A DNA stretch of 64,000 nt from Sphingomonadales bacterium BRH_c42 (GCA_001516125.1 LOEX01000127.1:1-64000); one strand, 5' to 3'. Counted from the stretch's first letter, positions 47,101 to 56,792 are shown. Program-made: numbers and translations. Notes: generated by a model from the sequence alone, not told the origin.

Positions 47101-49080
47101 TTAGCTCTTGAGTTTATTGATAATCTGCGGAACAATCGCTTCCGCAGTCAGTCCGAACTTCTCGAACAATTCCTCCGCCGGGGCCGATGCGCCAAAGCGG
47201 TCGATACCGATATTGATCCCGTCTGTGCCGGTATAGCGTTCCCAGCCGAATGTAGTGCCCGCTTCTATCGAAACCTTGAGCGCTTCGGCAGGGAATACGT
47301 CTGCACGATACGCCGCATCCTGCCCGTCGAACAGTTCGGTGCAGACCATCGATACGACATCGGCGCCGATCCCCTGCGCTTCGAGCGCGGCCGCACAATC
47401 GAGAGCCAGATGCACTTCCGACCCGGTGGCAACCAGCACCACCATGCGTGCCGCCTCGGCGGATTTGAGGCGATAGCCACCGCGCGCGCACAGCAGCTCT
47501 CCACTGGCATCCAGCCGCACCTGCGGCAGGTTCTGGCGGCTGAGCGCCAGCACCGTCGGCCGATCCGCTTGCTTCAGCGCAAGCGCCCAGCATTCGGCAG
47601 TCTCGACCACATCGGCGGGGCGCATCACCAGCAAATTGGGCATGGCGCGCAGCGAGGCGAGATGCTCGATCGGCTGATGCGTCGGGCCATCCTCTCCCAG
47701 CCCGATCGAATCGTGCGTCATGACATAGATCACGCGGGTCCGTTGCAAGGCCGAGAGGCGGATCGCGCCGCGCGCATAATCGGTAAAAACCAGGAATGTG
47801 CCGCCATAGGGGATCACCCCGCCGTGCAGCGCCATGCCGTTCATCGCCGCCGACATGCCGAACTCGCGGATGCCCCAATAGACATAGCGTCCGCCGTAAT
47901 TGCCCGCAGTGAAGGCCTCGATCCCGCCCGCCTTGGTATTGTTCGATCCGGTGAGATCGGCGCTGCCGCCGATCATCTCGGGCAGCAGCGGGTTGATCTC
48001 GGCCAGCGCCATTTCACTGGCCTTGCGGGTGGCGACCTTCTGCGGATTGGCGATCAGGGCGGCGATATAGCGCTGCATCGCACCGCCTTCAGGCAATTCG
48101 CCGTGCATCCGCCGCTCGAACTCTTCCCTGTGCGAAGATACCGCAAGCGAGGCATTCCATGCCGCATGCGCCTCGCCGCCAGCCACGCCAGTTGCGCGCC
48201 AGTCAGCCGCAATGTCCGCGGGAATCACGAACGGTTCGTGCGGCCAGCCCAGCTCAACGCGCGCGGCGGCGACTTCATCGGCCCCCAGCGCCGCGCCATG
48301 CGTGGCCGAGGTGCCCTGCTTGTTTGGCGCGCCCTTGCCGATCACCGTCCGGCAAGCGATCAGCGATGGCCGGGCGTCAGCCACGGCTTCCGCCATGGCG
48401 CGGTCGATATCGGCAAAATCATGCCCGTCGCACTGCGTCACATGCCAGCCAGCGGCGGCAAAGCGCGCCTTGACGTCCTCGCTCGAAGACAGGCTCAGCG
48501 CGCCGTCTATGGTGATCCTGTTATCGTCCCACAGCACGGTCATGCGGCCCAGCTTGAGGTGCCCGGCCAGCCCGATCGATTCGTGATTGACGCCTTCCAT
48601 CAGGCAGCCATCGCCCGCGATCACCCACGTCCGGTGATCGACCAGATCGTCGCCGAATACAGCGTTCAGATGCCGCTCCGCCATGGCCATGCCCACTGCC
48701 ATCGCCAGTCCCTGCCCCAGCGGGCCGGTGGTGCATTCGACGCCTTCGAGCAGGAAGTTCTCGGGGTGTCCGGCGCATGGGCTGCCCAGCTGGCGGAAAT
48801 TGCGGATGTCATCGATGGTCGGCGCGGCATAGCCGGTCAGGTGCAGCAGGCTGTAGATCAGCATCGAACCATGCCCGGCTGACAGCACGAAACGGTCGCG
48901 ATCGGCCCATTTGGGCGCAGCAGGATCGAACTTGAGATATTTCGACCACAGCACAGTCGCCACATCGGCCATGCCCATGGGCATGCCGGGATGCCCCGAA
49001 TTGGCGGCCTGCACCGCGTCCATCGACAGCGCGCGGATGGCATTGGCCATAGGCCGGAGGCGGGCGGGATCGATGGTCAT
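47101..49080 (-). CDS. tkt: Transketolase
   Basis: MTIDPARLRPMANAIRALSMDAVQAANSGHPGMPMGMADVATVLWSKYLKFDP; start trimmed to ATG 49078-49080. Confidence 0.97.
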   Translation of the reverse strand: MTIDPARLRPMANAIRALSMDAVQAANSGHPGMPMGMADVATVLWSKYLKFDPAAPKWADRDRFVLSAGHGSMLIYSLLHLTGYAAPTIDDIRNFRQLGSPCAGHPENFLLEGVECTTGPLGQGLAMAVGMAMAERHLNAVFGDDLVDHRTWVIAGDGCLMEGVNHESIGLAGHLKLGRMTVLWDDNRITIDGALSLSSSEDVKARFAAAGWHVTQCDGHDFADIDRAMAEAVADARPSLIACRTVIGKGAPNKQGTSATHGAALGADEVAAARVELGWPHEPFVIPADIAADWRATGVAGGEAHAAWNASLAVSSHREEFERRMHGELPEGGAMQRYIAALIANPQKVATRKASEMALAEINPLLPEMIGGSADLTGSNNTKAGGIEAFTAGNYGGRYVYWGIREFGMSAAMNGMALHGGVIPYGGTFLVFTDYARGAIRLSALQRTRVIYVMTHDSIGLGEDGPTHQPIEHLASLRAMPNLLVMRPADVVETAECWALALKQADRPTVLALSRQNLPQVRLDASGELLCARGGYRLKSAEAARMVVLVATGSEVHLALDCAAALEAQGIGADVVSMVCTELFDGQDAAYRADVFPAEALKVSIEAGTTFGWERYTGTDGINIGIDRFGASAPAEELFEKFGLTAEAIVPQIINKLKS

Positions 49081-49324
49081 GCGATCGGGCTCCTGAACTT
49101 GGGGCGAGCCGACATTCGCATTGATCTGGCCCGGCGCGGCGATTCGCCGCGCGCGCAGCCTTTGCGCATAGGCAACTGCGAGGTCAAGCGGCGTGCTTTC
49201 CGCATCCCCGCCCCATCCTCGCCACACCCCCGCCGCATCCCGGTCTTGCCTCACTGAGGGCACTTATCAACAGCCTGCGGCAAGGCTTTGCGCGCGTGCG
49301 CAATTCTTGGTAAATTGCCACCGT

Positions 49325-49510
49325 ATGGAGGGACCACGGATCAGCAGTGCCATGAGGCGGATCGAAGCCGCGCTGGCGCGGATCGACCGGTCTGCCGACC
49401 TGCTGACAGCGGCTGAGCGTCCGGTTGACCTGGATACATCGGATTTGCGCGAGGAAGTGGCAGGGACCTTGCGTGATCTCGATGCACTCATCGAAAGCCT
49501 TGAGCGATGA
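49325..49510 (+). CDS. Small coiled-coil-like protein upstream of zapA (61 aa)
   Basis: MEGPRISSAMRRIEAALARIDRSADLLTAAERPVDLDTSDLREEVAGTLRDLDALIESLER; ATGA overlap with zapA. Confidence 0.75.
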   Translation: MEGPRISSAMRRIEAALARIDRSADLLTAAERPVDLDTSDLREEVAGTLRDLDALIESLER

Positions 49511-49821
49511 GCGAGATCGACCTTTGCGTTGGCGGCAGGAATTACCTGGTGGCCTGCGGGCCAGGGGAAGAAGCACGGCTGATGCAGCTGGCCGGGATGG
49601 TCGATGCCAAATTGCGGGCGATGAGCGGAAATCTTTCAGCGCAGGATTCGCAGAATCTGCTGTTTGCCGCGCTGCTGCTGGCCGATGAACTGGACGAGGC
49701 GCGTAGCGGCAGCGGTACGTCACGCATCAGCGACGACACGCTTGCACCACAGCTCGAGCTTCTGTCCGAAGCGCTGGAAAATTGTGCGAGCAAGCTTGAG
49801 AGTAAGCTTGCGCGCGCCTAG
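49507..49821 (+). CDS. zapA: Cell division protein ZapA
   Basis: MSEIDLCVGGRNYLVACGPGEEARLMQLAGMVDAKLRAMSGNLSAQDSQNLLFAALLLADELDEA. Confidence 0.9.
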   Translation: MSEIDLCVGGRNYLVACGPGEEARLMQLAGMVDAKLRAMSGNLSAQDSQNLLFAALLLADELDEARSGSGTSRISDDTLAPQLELLSEALENCASKLESKLARA

Positions 49822-49854
49822 ATAGGGCGTGGCGGGACTGCCCGGCACGAGCCG

Positions 49855-49992
49855 TTTGAATATCCCTGAGGCTATAAGCAATCCTTGGGAGCTGTCCCTG
49901 CTCCGGCTTGCGGGTTCGTCCCGGAACCGGGGTACACGGTGCCCACCTGACGTTGAGGCGTCAGAGGATTTCTCAGGCAACCGACCCATGGT
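49855..49992 (+). ncRNA. ssrS: 6S RNA (SsrS), approximate ends
   Basis: Conserved position zapA-ssrS-ygfA; CCCTGAGGCTATAAGCAATCCTTGGGAGCTGTCCCTGCTCCGG...GTACACGGTGCCCACCTGACGTTGAGGCGTCAGAGGATTTCTCAGG with closing CCTGAG/CTCAGG. Confidence 0.8.
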
Positions 49993-50046
49993 GGTTCCGC
50001 TACATTACAACAGGTTCGGGATTACGACAGACTCGGGTGTCACTCC

Positions 50047-50074
50047 CGTTCGTCCTGAGCCTGTCGAAGGACGT
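50047..50074. repeat. REP-like palindromic element
   Basis: CGTT-CGTCCT-GAGCCTGTCGA-AGGACG; resembles the sphingomonad/erythrobacter-type TCGTCCTGAGCCTGTCGAAGGAC intergenic repeat. Confidence 0.65.
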
Positions 50075-50128
50075 AAACGCTTGCCTTTCGCGGTTGGGCA
50101 GGCTCATCGCGAACAGACGGGGGTACGA

Positions 50129-50713
50129 ATGGATTCAAATGCGGAGCAGAAGCACGCCCTGCGCAGGCAGCTGAGAGCAAGGCGGCGCGAGCATGTGCTC
50201 GACCTGCCTGAAAGCATACACGGCCTGCTGTTCCGCCGCCCGCCCGCCCCGCTGCTCGATTTGATCCCCCGCGATGCCGTGATCGGTCTCTATCACGCAA
50301 CCCCGTTCGAAGCGCCCGCATCGGCTTATGCGGCTTTCTTTGCCGAGGCGGGGCACACCATTGCCCTGCCCTATTTTCTGGACCGGCATTCGGCGATGCG
50401 CTTTCGCCTGCACAAGGATCCCCTTGGCGCGAGCGATCTGGAGCCCGGCCCCTACGGCATGATGCAACCTGCTGCCAAAGCCGCAGTGGTTGTTCCTGAC
50501 GTCCTGTTCGTGCCGCTCATCAGCTTCACTGCCGACGGCAGGCGGCTGGGCCAGGGCGGCGGCCACTATGACCGCTGGCTGGCCGAACATCCGGCCGCGC
50601 GCGCAATCGGGCTGGCATGGGATGTGCAGCTGTGCGAGGACTTGCCGCATGAAGCGCATGACATCCGGCTTGACGCCATCGTCACCCCAACCTGCCTTTA
50701 CGGTCCGTTTTGA
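50129..50713 (+). CDS. 5-formyltetrahydrofolate cyclo-ligase
   Basis: EQKHALRRQLRARRREHV...LFVPLISFTADGRRLGQGGGHYDRWLAEHP. Confidence 0.92.
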   Translation: MDSNAEQKHALRRQLRARRREHVLDLPESIHGLLFRRPPAPLLDLIPRDAVIGLYHATPFEAPASAYAAFFAEAGHTIALPYFLDRHSAMRFRLHKDPLGASDLEPGPYGMMQPAAKAAVVVPDVLFVPLISFTADGRRLGQGGGHYDRWLAEHPAARAIGLAWDVQLCEDLPHEAHDIRLDAIVTPTCLYGPF

Positions 50714-50949
50714 TGCGTGAGGAACCCACCTGGCGGATACCGTTTGGCGTGCTGGGTCTGCTCGCCGGGCTGACTGTTTATGGGGTACTGGTTGTGGACT
50801 ATGTCTCGCCGTGGATCGCGCATTGGCCTGGCCTGGCGCAAGCGGCGGTATATCTGGTGCTGGGCGTGGTGTGGCTATTGCCGCTGCGGCGCTTCCTGAT
50901 CTGGATGGAAACCGGGCGCTGGAGCGCGCCGGGAGCCGACGAAGCCTGA
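50713..50949 (+). CDS. DUF2842 family small membrane protein
   Basis: TWRIPFGVLGLLAGLTVYGVLVVDYVSPWIAHWPGLAQAAVYLVLGVVWLLPLRRFLIWMETGRW. Confidence 0.85.
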   Translation: MREEPTWRIPFGVLGLLAGLTVYGVLVVDYVSPWIAHWPGLAQAAVYLVLGVVWLLPLRRFLIWMETGRWSAPGADEA

Positions 50950-50974
50950 GTTCGACTTCATGAAATGTCCCAAG

Positions 50975-51051
50975 TGGCGCGAGTGACGGGGCTCGAACCC
51001 GCGACCTCCGGCGTGACAGGCCGGCACTCTAACCAACTGAGCTACACCCGC
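50975..51051 (-). tRNA. tRNA-Asp (GTC)
   Basis: Minus strand GCGGGTGTAGCTCAGTTGGTTAGAGTGCCGGCCTGTCACGCCGGAGGTCGCGGGTTCGAGCCCCGTCACTCGCGCCA. Confidence 0.97.
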
Positions 51052-51151
51052 GCATTTCTTGCGGTGCACCGCTTGGGAGCAGCGCCACTAAGCCCTGGGG
51101 CGGAGGCTGTCAACGGACAATAACACCGCGCTGACGGTGCCTGAACCGACC

Positions 51152-51739
51152 TCAGCAATTTTCATATTTCCAGTTCCGCCGCTTGCCCTCAGCAAGCCAT
51201 TCTATCGCCTGCGCGATGCGCCTGGCGCGGGTCTCCTCACGCTTTGCTTCGACGATCCATTCGAGATATTCGCGCCGCTGCGAAGGCGAGAATGCATCAA
51301 ATGTCGTGCTGGCATCTGGACTTGCTTCAAGCGCCGCTACGAAATCTGCGGGCACGGGAATTTCCGGTTTTGCCTTGCTCGATGGACTGCGCGGTTTCAG
51401 CGCCGTTCCCGTCTCATCGATCCTGGCAACCGCCCGTGTCAGCCCGGCGGCCATTTCGCCATCGGGCGGCAAATCCCCAAGGTTCCTGAGCTTGCCGAAT
51501 TGACCCATCGCCTCGACCACGCGGCCCTCACCATGAATCACAAAACTGGCATGAGCTTTGAACGCGGCCATTCCGGCAACATTCTTCCCCTTGTAGAGGA
51601 AGTGAGGCATCCCCCATTTCATCGCCTCAACCGCGTCGGGAATGGCCGAGTGGGCCAGCTCGCGCAGATGTGCGAGGATCGACTGCGCAAAAGGCGCAGC
51701 CCTGGAGATGTATTCGTCTACGCGCGGATCGCGGCTCAT
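51152..51739 (-). CDS. YdeI/OmpD-associated (DUF1801-like) family protein
   Basis: VDEYISRAAPFAQSILAHLRELAHSAIPDAVEAMKWGMPHFLYKGKNVAGMAAFKAHASF...FDAFSPSQRREYLEWIVEAKREETRARRI. Confidence 0.88.
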   Translation of the reverse strand: MSRDPRVDEYISRAAPFAQSILAHLRELAHSAIPDAVEAMKWGMPHFLYKGKNVAGMAAFKAHASFVIHGEGRVVEAMGQFGKLRNLGDLPPDGEMAAGLTRAVARIDETGTALKPRSPSSKAKPEIPVPADFVAALEASPDASTTFDAFSPSQRREYLEWIVEAKREETRARRIAQAIEWLAEGKRRNWKYENC

Positions 51740-51757
51740 GCCGTGATCCTAACCCAA

Positions 51758-53047
51758 TCAGTCCGCCAGTAAAAGCACCGGCGTTTCAAGCAACCTCTTG
51801 ACCGCCTGCACGAAGCTGGCGGCATCGTGGCCATCGACCACGCGGTGATCGCAGCTGATCGAGATGTTCATCAGCTTGCGCTTCTCGATCCGTTCGCCGC
51901 CCCCAAAACGTCCTTGGCCGTCGGGCACGAACATCGGCCGCTCGACGATCCGGTTGGGGCCGATGATCGCGACCTCGGGACGGTTGATGACCGGCGTATG
52001 CGCCACCCCGCCCAGCGGGCCGAGCGAGGTAAGCGTGAGCGTGGAGCCGGACAGCTCTTCAGACTTCGCCGAACCATCGCGCGCGGCAGCGGCAAGGCGG
52101 GTGACCTCGGCCGCCAATTGCCACAGGTTCTTCGCCTGCGCATCGCGGATCACCGGCACCATCAGGCCATTGTCCGTCTGCGCCGCCATCCCCAGATGCA
52201 CCGCGCCATGGCGGGTCACGATACCCGCCTCGTCATCATAGCGCGCATTGATCATCGGAAATTGCGGAACCGCCTTGCAGATCGCGGTAATCAGCAGCGG
52301 CAGCATGGTCAGCTTGGGCCGTGCGCCGCGATGGGCGTTGAGATCGCTGCGCAATGCCTCGAGCGCGGTCACGTCGCATTCCTCGACATAGGAGAAATGC
52401 GGGATGTGGCGCTTGGAAGCAGCCATGTTCTGCGCGATGCGCTTCCTCAGGCCGATCACCTTGATCGCCTCGTCCGGACGTGCGCGGCCTGCCGGCGCAA
52501 AGCCGCCGCCGGCATTATAGGCGAGGAATGCGTCGAGATCGGCGTGGCGAATGCGGCCATCCTCGGCAGGTTTCACCTCGGCCAGGTCGATGCCGAGATC
52601 GTGCGCGCGCTGGCGCACTGCGGGGGAGGCCAATACCTTCACTTCCCCCCCTCCCTTGAGGGAGGGGGCCGGGGGGTGGGGGGCCGAAGCTGAAGGAGTG
52701 TCCTCCACTTCGGGCATCGCAGGCCCATCCCCAACCCCTTCCCTCAAGGGAAGGGGCTGTTCGGGTTCGGGCGAGCGTTCGACCTCAGCCGCAGCCTCAG
52801 CCTCGCCCTCGATCTCGATTACCAGCAGCATGGCGCCGACCGAAATCGTATCGCCGGCCTCGCCTGCCACCTGGGTGACGACGCCCGTTACCGGGCTTTC
52901 GATGTCGATCGTGGCCTTGTCGGTCATCACATCGACCAGATGCTGGTCCTCTGCAATCACATCGCCCGGCTTGACATGCCAGGCGACAATCTCCGCCTCG
53001 GCAACGCCCTCGCCGACATCGGGCATGTTGAAAGTGAATTTCGCCAT
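51758..53047 (-). CDS. Branched-chain 2-oxoacid dehydrogenase E2 (lipoyl acyltransferase)
   Basis: MAKFTFNMPDVGEGVAEAEIVAWHVKPGDVIAEDQHLVDVMTDKATIDIESP lipoyl domain; catalytic SISCDHRVVDGHDAASFVQ. Confidence 0.94.
   Translation of the reverse strand: MAKFTFNMPDVGEGVAEAEIVAWHVKPGDVIAEDQHLVDVMTDKATIDIESPVTGVVTQVAGEAGDTISVGAMLLVIEIEGEAEAAAEVERSPEPEQPLPLREGVGDGPAMPEVEDTPSASAPHPPAPSLKGGGEVKVLASPAVRQRAHDLGIDLAEVKPAEDGRIRHADLDAFLAYNAGGGFAPAGRARPDEAIKVIGLRKRIAQNMAASKRHIPHFSYVEECDVTALEALRSDLNAHRGARPKLTMLPLLITAICKAVPQFPMINARYDDEAGIVTRHGAVHLGMAAQTDNGLMVPVIRDAQAKNLWQLAAEVTRLAAAARDGSAKSEELSGSTLTLTSLGPLGGVAHTPVINRPEVAIIGPNRIVERPMFVPDGQGRFGGGERIEKRKLMNISISCDHRVVDGHDAASFVQAVKRLLETPVLLLAD
52642..52757. repeat. 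Palindromic repeat element embedded in-frame in the E2 linker
   Basis: CCCCCTCCCTTGAGGGAGGGGGCCGGGGGGTGGGG ... CCCATCCCCAACCCCTTCCCTCAAGGGAAGGGG inverted arms; encodes PLPLREGVGDGPAMPEVEDTPSASAPHPPAPSLKGGGE. Confidence 0.8.
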
Positions 53048-53051
53048 CGGA

Positions 53052-54113
53052 TCAGTCCTTGAGGAGCTTGTCGATTGCCTCGCCAATGCGGACAGGGCCA
53101 GGGAAATAGGCCCATTCGAGGCTGTGTGGATAGGGTGTGTCGAAACCGGTCACGCGCTCGACCGGGGCTTCGAGGTGAAAGAAGCAGCGTTCGGTCACCA
53201 GCGCACTCAGCTCAGCGCCAAAGCCCGAGGTGCGCGTAGCCTCGTGCACGATCATGCACCTGCCGGTCTTCCGCACCGATGCCTCGATCGCCTCGATATC
53301 GAGCGGGACCAGCGTGCGCAGGTCGATGATTTCGGCATCGATCCCTTTGGCCCGGCACACCGCCTCGGCCACATGCACCATCGTGCCATAAGCCAGCACC
53401 GTCATCGCCTCGCCCTCGCGCACGATCCTGGCCTTGCCCAGCGGTATGCGGTAATAGCCTTCGGGCACGGCACTGTCCTTGTGCCGCTTCCACGGCTCGA
53501 CCGGCTTGTCGTAATAGCCCGAGAACGGCCCGTTATAGATCCGCTTGGGCTCGAAGAAGATCACCGGATCATTGTCCTCGATCGCGGAAATGAGCAGACC
53601 CTTGGCATCATGCGGGGTCGACGGGATCACCGTCTTGATGCCCGAAACATGCGTAAAGATCGCCTCGGGGCTCTGGCTGTGCGTTTGTCCGCCGAAAATG
53701 CCCCCGCCAAACGGCGAGCGTACGGTCAGCGGCGCGATATAGTCGCACGCCGAGCGATAGCGCAGCCGGGCAGCCTCGCTGATCAGCTGATCGAGCCCGG
53801 GATAGATATAATCGGCAAACTGGATTTCGGGCACGGGGCGCAGGCCATAGGCGCCCATGCCCACCGCCACCCCGATGATGCCGCATTCGCTGATCGGGGT
53901 ATCGAACACGCGCGTCTTGCCGTGCTTTTCCTGTAGGCCCGCGGTGCAGCGGAACACCCCGCCGAAATAGCCGACATCCTCGCCCATGACGATCACGTCG
54001 GGATCGCGCGCGAGCATGATGTCGAGCGCCTCGTTGATCGCCTCGATCATGTTGAGGCGGCGTTCGGTATCGGCGGCATCGGCTGCACCCTGCTGCTTCA
54101 CGGCGGCGCTCAT
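53052..54113 (-). CDS. Branched-chain 2-oxoacid dehydrogenase E1 beta
   Basis: NMIEAINEALDIMLARDPDVIVMGEDVGYFGGVFRCTAGLQEKHGKTRVFDTPISECGIIGVAVGMG. Confidence 0.95.
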   Translation of the reverse strand: MSAAVKQQGAADAADTERRLNMIEAINEALDIMLARDPDVIVMGEDVGYFGGVFRCTAGLQEKHGKTRVFDTPISECGIIGVAVGMGAYGLRPVPEIQFADYIYPGLDQLISEAARLRYRSACDYIAPLTVRSPFGGGIFGGQTHSQSPEAIFTHVSGIKTVIPSTPHDAKGLLISAIEDNDPVIFFEPKRIYNGPFSGYYDKPVEPWKRHKDSAVPEGYYRIPLGKARIVREGEAMTVLAYGTMVHVAEAVCRAKGIDAEIIDLRTLVPLDIEAIEASVRKTGRCMIVHEATRTSGFGAELSALVTERCFFHLEAPVERVTGFDTPYPHSLEWAYFPGPVRIGEAIDKLLKD

Positions 54114-55411
54114 TCCTCAAGGCTCCCCGGCCATTTGACCTTTCGCTCGCGGATTGCCTGTGCGGCCTGTTCTTTGAGGTGCCAGGGTAGTTCCTCGAAC
54201 ACGTCTTCGAACATGGTGTGGAACGGGTGGTGCATGCCGTGACCAAGAATGCCGTTCTTCTCCGCCTCCTTGGTCGCCGCCTTGACACGCTCGGCGCAGT
54301 CGAGGTCCATCGCCGCCTGCCGTTCAAGGTCCCATTCGCCCAGTTCGATCAAATGCCGCTTGAGCCGCATGATCGGATCGCCTAGCGGCCATTCCTCGCG
54401 CTCGTGCGCGCTGCGGTAACCCGCAGGATCGTCCGAGGTTGAATGCCCTTCGGCGCGATAGGTGAAATGCTCGATCAGCGTCGGCCCGGCATTGGCGCGC
54501 GCGCGATTGGCCGCCCATTGCATCGCGGCGTAAACCGCCAGCGCATCGTTGCCATCGACCCTGAGGCCCGCCATGCCATAGCCCAGCGCCCGCGCTGCAA
54601 AAGTGGTCCGTTCGGCCCCGGCAAAGCCGCTGAAGCTGGAGATCGCCCACTGGTTGTTGATAACATTGAGGATAACCGGTGCATTATAGACCGTGGCGAA
54701 GGTGCAGGCGGAATGGAAGTCGCCCTCTGCGGTCGACCCTTCGCCCAGCCAGGTCGCGGCGATGCGCGTATCGCCCTTGATAGCGCTGGCCATGGCCCAA
54801 CCCACCGCCTGCGGGCACTGCGTCGCCAGGTTGCCGCTGATCGAGAAGAAGCTGTGCTCGCGGCTCGAATACATGATCGGCAGCTGGCGGCCTTTCAGCT
54901 TGTCGGCCTTGTTCGAATAGATCTGGTTGATCATGTCGACGATCGGATAGCCGCGCACGATCAGGATGCCCTGCTGGCGATAGGAGGGGAACACCATGTC
55001 ATCGCTGGCCAGCGCCATCGCCGCGGCAACGCTGGTCGCCTCTTCACCGGTGCACTTCATGTAGAAGCTGGTCTTGCCCTGCCGCTGGCCGCGAAACATG
55101 CGTTCATCAAATGCCCGGACCAGGGCCATATGGCCCAGCATTGCGCGCAAGGTTTCGGGATCAAGCTTGGGATCCCAGGCGCCATGCGCCTTGTTGTCGT
55201 CACCCAGAACGCGGATCAGGGAGTGGGCGAAATCGCCGATCTGTGACGGATGGGCAGTTTCATCGGGCCGCGCCAGCAACCCCGCCTGCGGAATCTCCAG
55301 ATGGCTGAAATCGACTGCATCGCCGGGCCGGAATTTGGGCTCGGGCACATGCAGTGCAAGTGCGGGCTTGTTATGCCCGCCACGCGCCGGTTTTTCAGGC
55401 CGATCGGCCAT
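54110..55411 (-). CDS. Branched-chain 2-oxoacid dehydrogenase E1 alpha
   Basis: RAFDERMFRGQRQGKTSFYMKCTGEEATSVAAAMALASDDMVFPSYRQQGILIVRGYPIVDMINQIYSN. Confidence 0.95.
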   Translation of the reverse strand: MADRPEKPARGGHNKPALALHVPEPKFRPGDAVDFSHLEIPQAGLLARPDETAHPSQIGDFAHSLIRVLGDDNKAHGAWDPKLDPETLRAMLGHMALVRAFDERMFRGQRQGKTSFYMKCTGEEATSVAAAMALASDDMVFPSYRQQGILIVRGYPIVDMINQIYSNKADKLKGRQLPIMYSSREHSFFSISGNLATQCPQAVGWAMASAIKGDTRIAATWLGEGSTAEGDFHSACTFATVYNAPVILNVINNQWAISSFSGFAGAERTTFAARALGYGMAGLRVDGNDALAVYAAMQWAANRARANAGPTLIEHFTYRAEGHSTSDDPAGYRSAHEREEWPLGDPIMRLKRHLIELGEWDLERQAAMDLDCAERVKAATKEAEKNGILGHGMHHPFHTMFEDVFEELPWHLKEQAAQAIRERKVKWPGSLEE

Positions 55412-55505
55412 TGTTTCGCTCTCCCTAGATCAAGCGTGCTCTGTAGCATTCTTATAGGATCGCGTTATTTTATTTCAAACGCCGCCGGAGGTCAAGGCAA
55501 GCGCC

Positions 55506-56477
55506 TCAGACCGCAACCGGCGCGCTGATCGCACCCAGCGGGGTGTAATCAAGCACCTGAAAATCCTCGATCGCATAGTCGAACATGCTGGGCGGGCGGC
55601 GCAAGATTTCCAGCCGGGGGAACCCGCGGGGCTGCCGCGAAAGCTGTTCACTGATCAGATGTTCGTGATTGAGGTACAGGTGCACGTCGCCGCCCATCCA
55701 CACCAGCTCGCCCGGCTCAAGATCGGTCTGCTGCGCCACCATCCGGATGAGCAGCGCGGCGGACCACAGGTTGAATGGCAGGCCCAGCGCCACATCGCAG
55801 CTGCGCTGGTAGAGCACGCAATTGAGCCGGGGCTTTCCGGTTTCCTGGCCCGCAACGTGGAACTGGTAGGTCTTGTGGCACGGCGGCAAAGCCATCCGGT
55901 CAAGCTCGGCGACGTTCCAGCCTTCGATGATGTGGCGGCGGCTGCCGGGATTGTGGCGCAGGCTTTCGATCACCTGCGCGACCTGGTTGATCCCCGGCCC
56001 TTTCTCGTAGAGCCCATCGGGGCGCTCGATATAGCTGGGCCAATCGACCCATTGCTTGCCATAGACCGGCCCGAGATCGCCCCAGCGCGCGGCAAAGCCC
56101 TCATCTTCGGCAATTCGCGCCACGAAATCATCAAGCGCGATGGCGTCGCCCGTCTCGCGGATATAGCGCGCGTGCGGCCATTCGTTCCAGATCTTGACCC
56201 CTTGCAGCACCAGCGGGCGGATGTTGGTTGAGCCGGTGAGGAACCACAGCATCTCGCGCGTGGCGGTTTTCCAATAGACCCGCTTGGTGGTGAGCAGCGG
56301 CATCGCACCGCCCGCAAGGTCAAACCGCAGCATGGCCCCGCACAGCGAGCGCGTGCCCACACCGGTCCGGTCGATCCGTTCGCTGCCGCTCTCCCATATC
56401 CGGCGCATCAGGTGCAGATATTGCCACTCAGGGTGGTCGCCGTGCGGCAGGGAACGGGGAATCGCGGCGCTGGCCAT
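55506..56477 (-). CDS. thyA: Thymidylate synthase
   Basis: EWQYLHLMRRIWESGSERIDRTGVGTRSLCGAMLRFDL...LPPCHKTYQFHVAGQ..LNCVLYQRSCDVALGLPFN. Confidence 0.97.
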   Translation of the reverse strand: MASAAIPRSLPHGDHPEWQYLHLMRRIWESGSERIDRTGVGTRSLCGAMLRFDLAGGAMPLLTTKRVYWKTATREMLWFLTGSTNIRPLVLQGVKIWNEWPHARYIRETGDAIALDDFVARIAEDEGFAARWGDLGPVYGKQWVDWPSYIERPDGLYEKGPGINQVAQVIESLRHNPGSRRHIIEGWNVAELDRMALPPCHKTYQFHVAGQETGKPRLNCVLYQRSCDVALGLPFNLWSAALLIRMVAQQTDLEPGELVWMGGDVHLYLNHEHLISEQLSRQPRGFPRLEILRRPPSMFDYAIEDFQVLDYTPLGAISAPVAV

Positions 56478-56590
56478 ATTTCGCAGCCTAGCCCCGCAAT
56501 TGCCCGCTTGCCACCCCGCGCATGCGCCCTTATAGGCCCGCGCTTGCCTCAGCCCACAGCTTTGTGGGTATCGAACACTTGGGGCACGGT

Positions 56591-56667
56591 CGGGGAATAG
56601 CTCAGCCCGGTAGAGCACTGCCTTCGGGAGGCAGGGGCCGGAGGTTCGAATCCTCTTTCCCCGACCA
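56591..56667 (+). tRNA. tRNA-Pro (CGG)
   Basis: CGGGGAATAGCTCAGCCCGGTAGAGCACTGCCTTCGGGAGGCAGGGGCCGGAGGTTCGAATCCTCTTTCCCCGACCA. Confidence 0.97.
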
Positions 56668-56792
56668 GCATTTTGCGACTCTGGACCATTCGGGGAATGG
56701 TTCAGGCCAAAATGCTCCCAAGCGAAGCGCGGGAGGTGGCAAGGCCATGCTGGACGGTGGAGTGCGGCGTGAATTTGCGCTAAGCCCTTGCA

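Noticed and set aside
46507-48882. 791-aa plus-strand ORF opposite gap/tkt
   Set aside because: Shadow ORF antisense to two unmistakable core genes; His/Arg/Asp-rich low-complexity translation typical of GC-rich antisense frames.
49325-49510. Novel gene upstream of zapA
   Set aside because: Small coiled-coil genes preceding zapA look like ordinary division-locus neighbours; kept as a feature but not as a finding.
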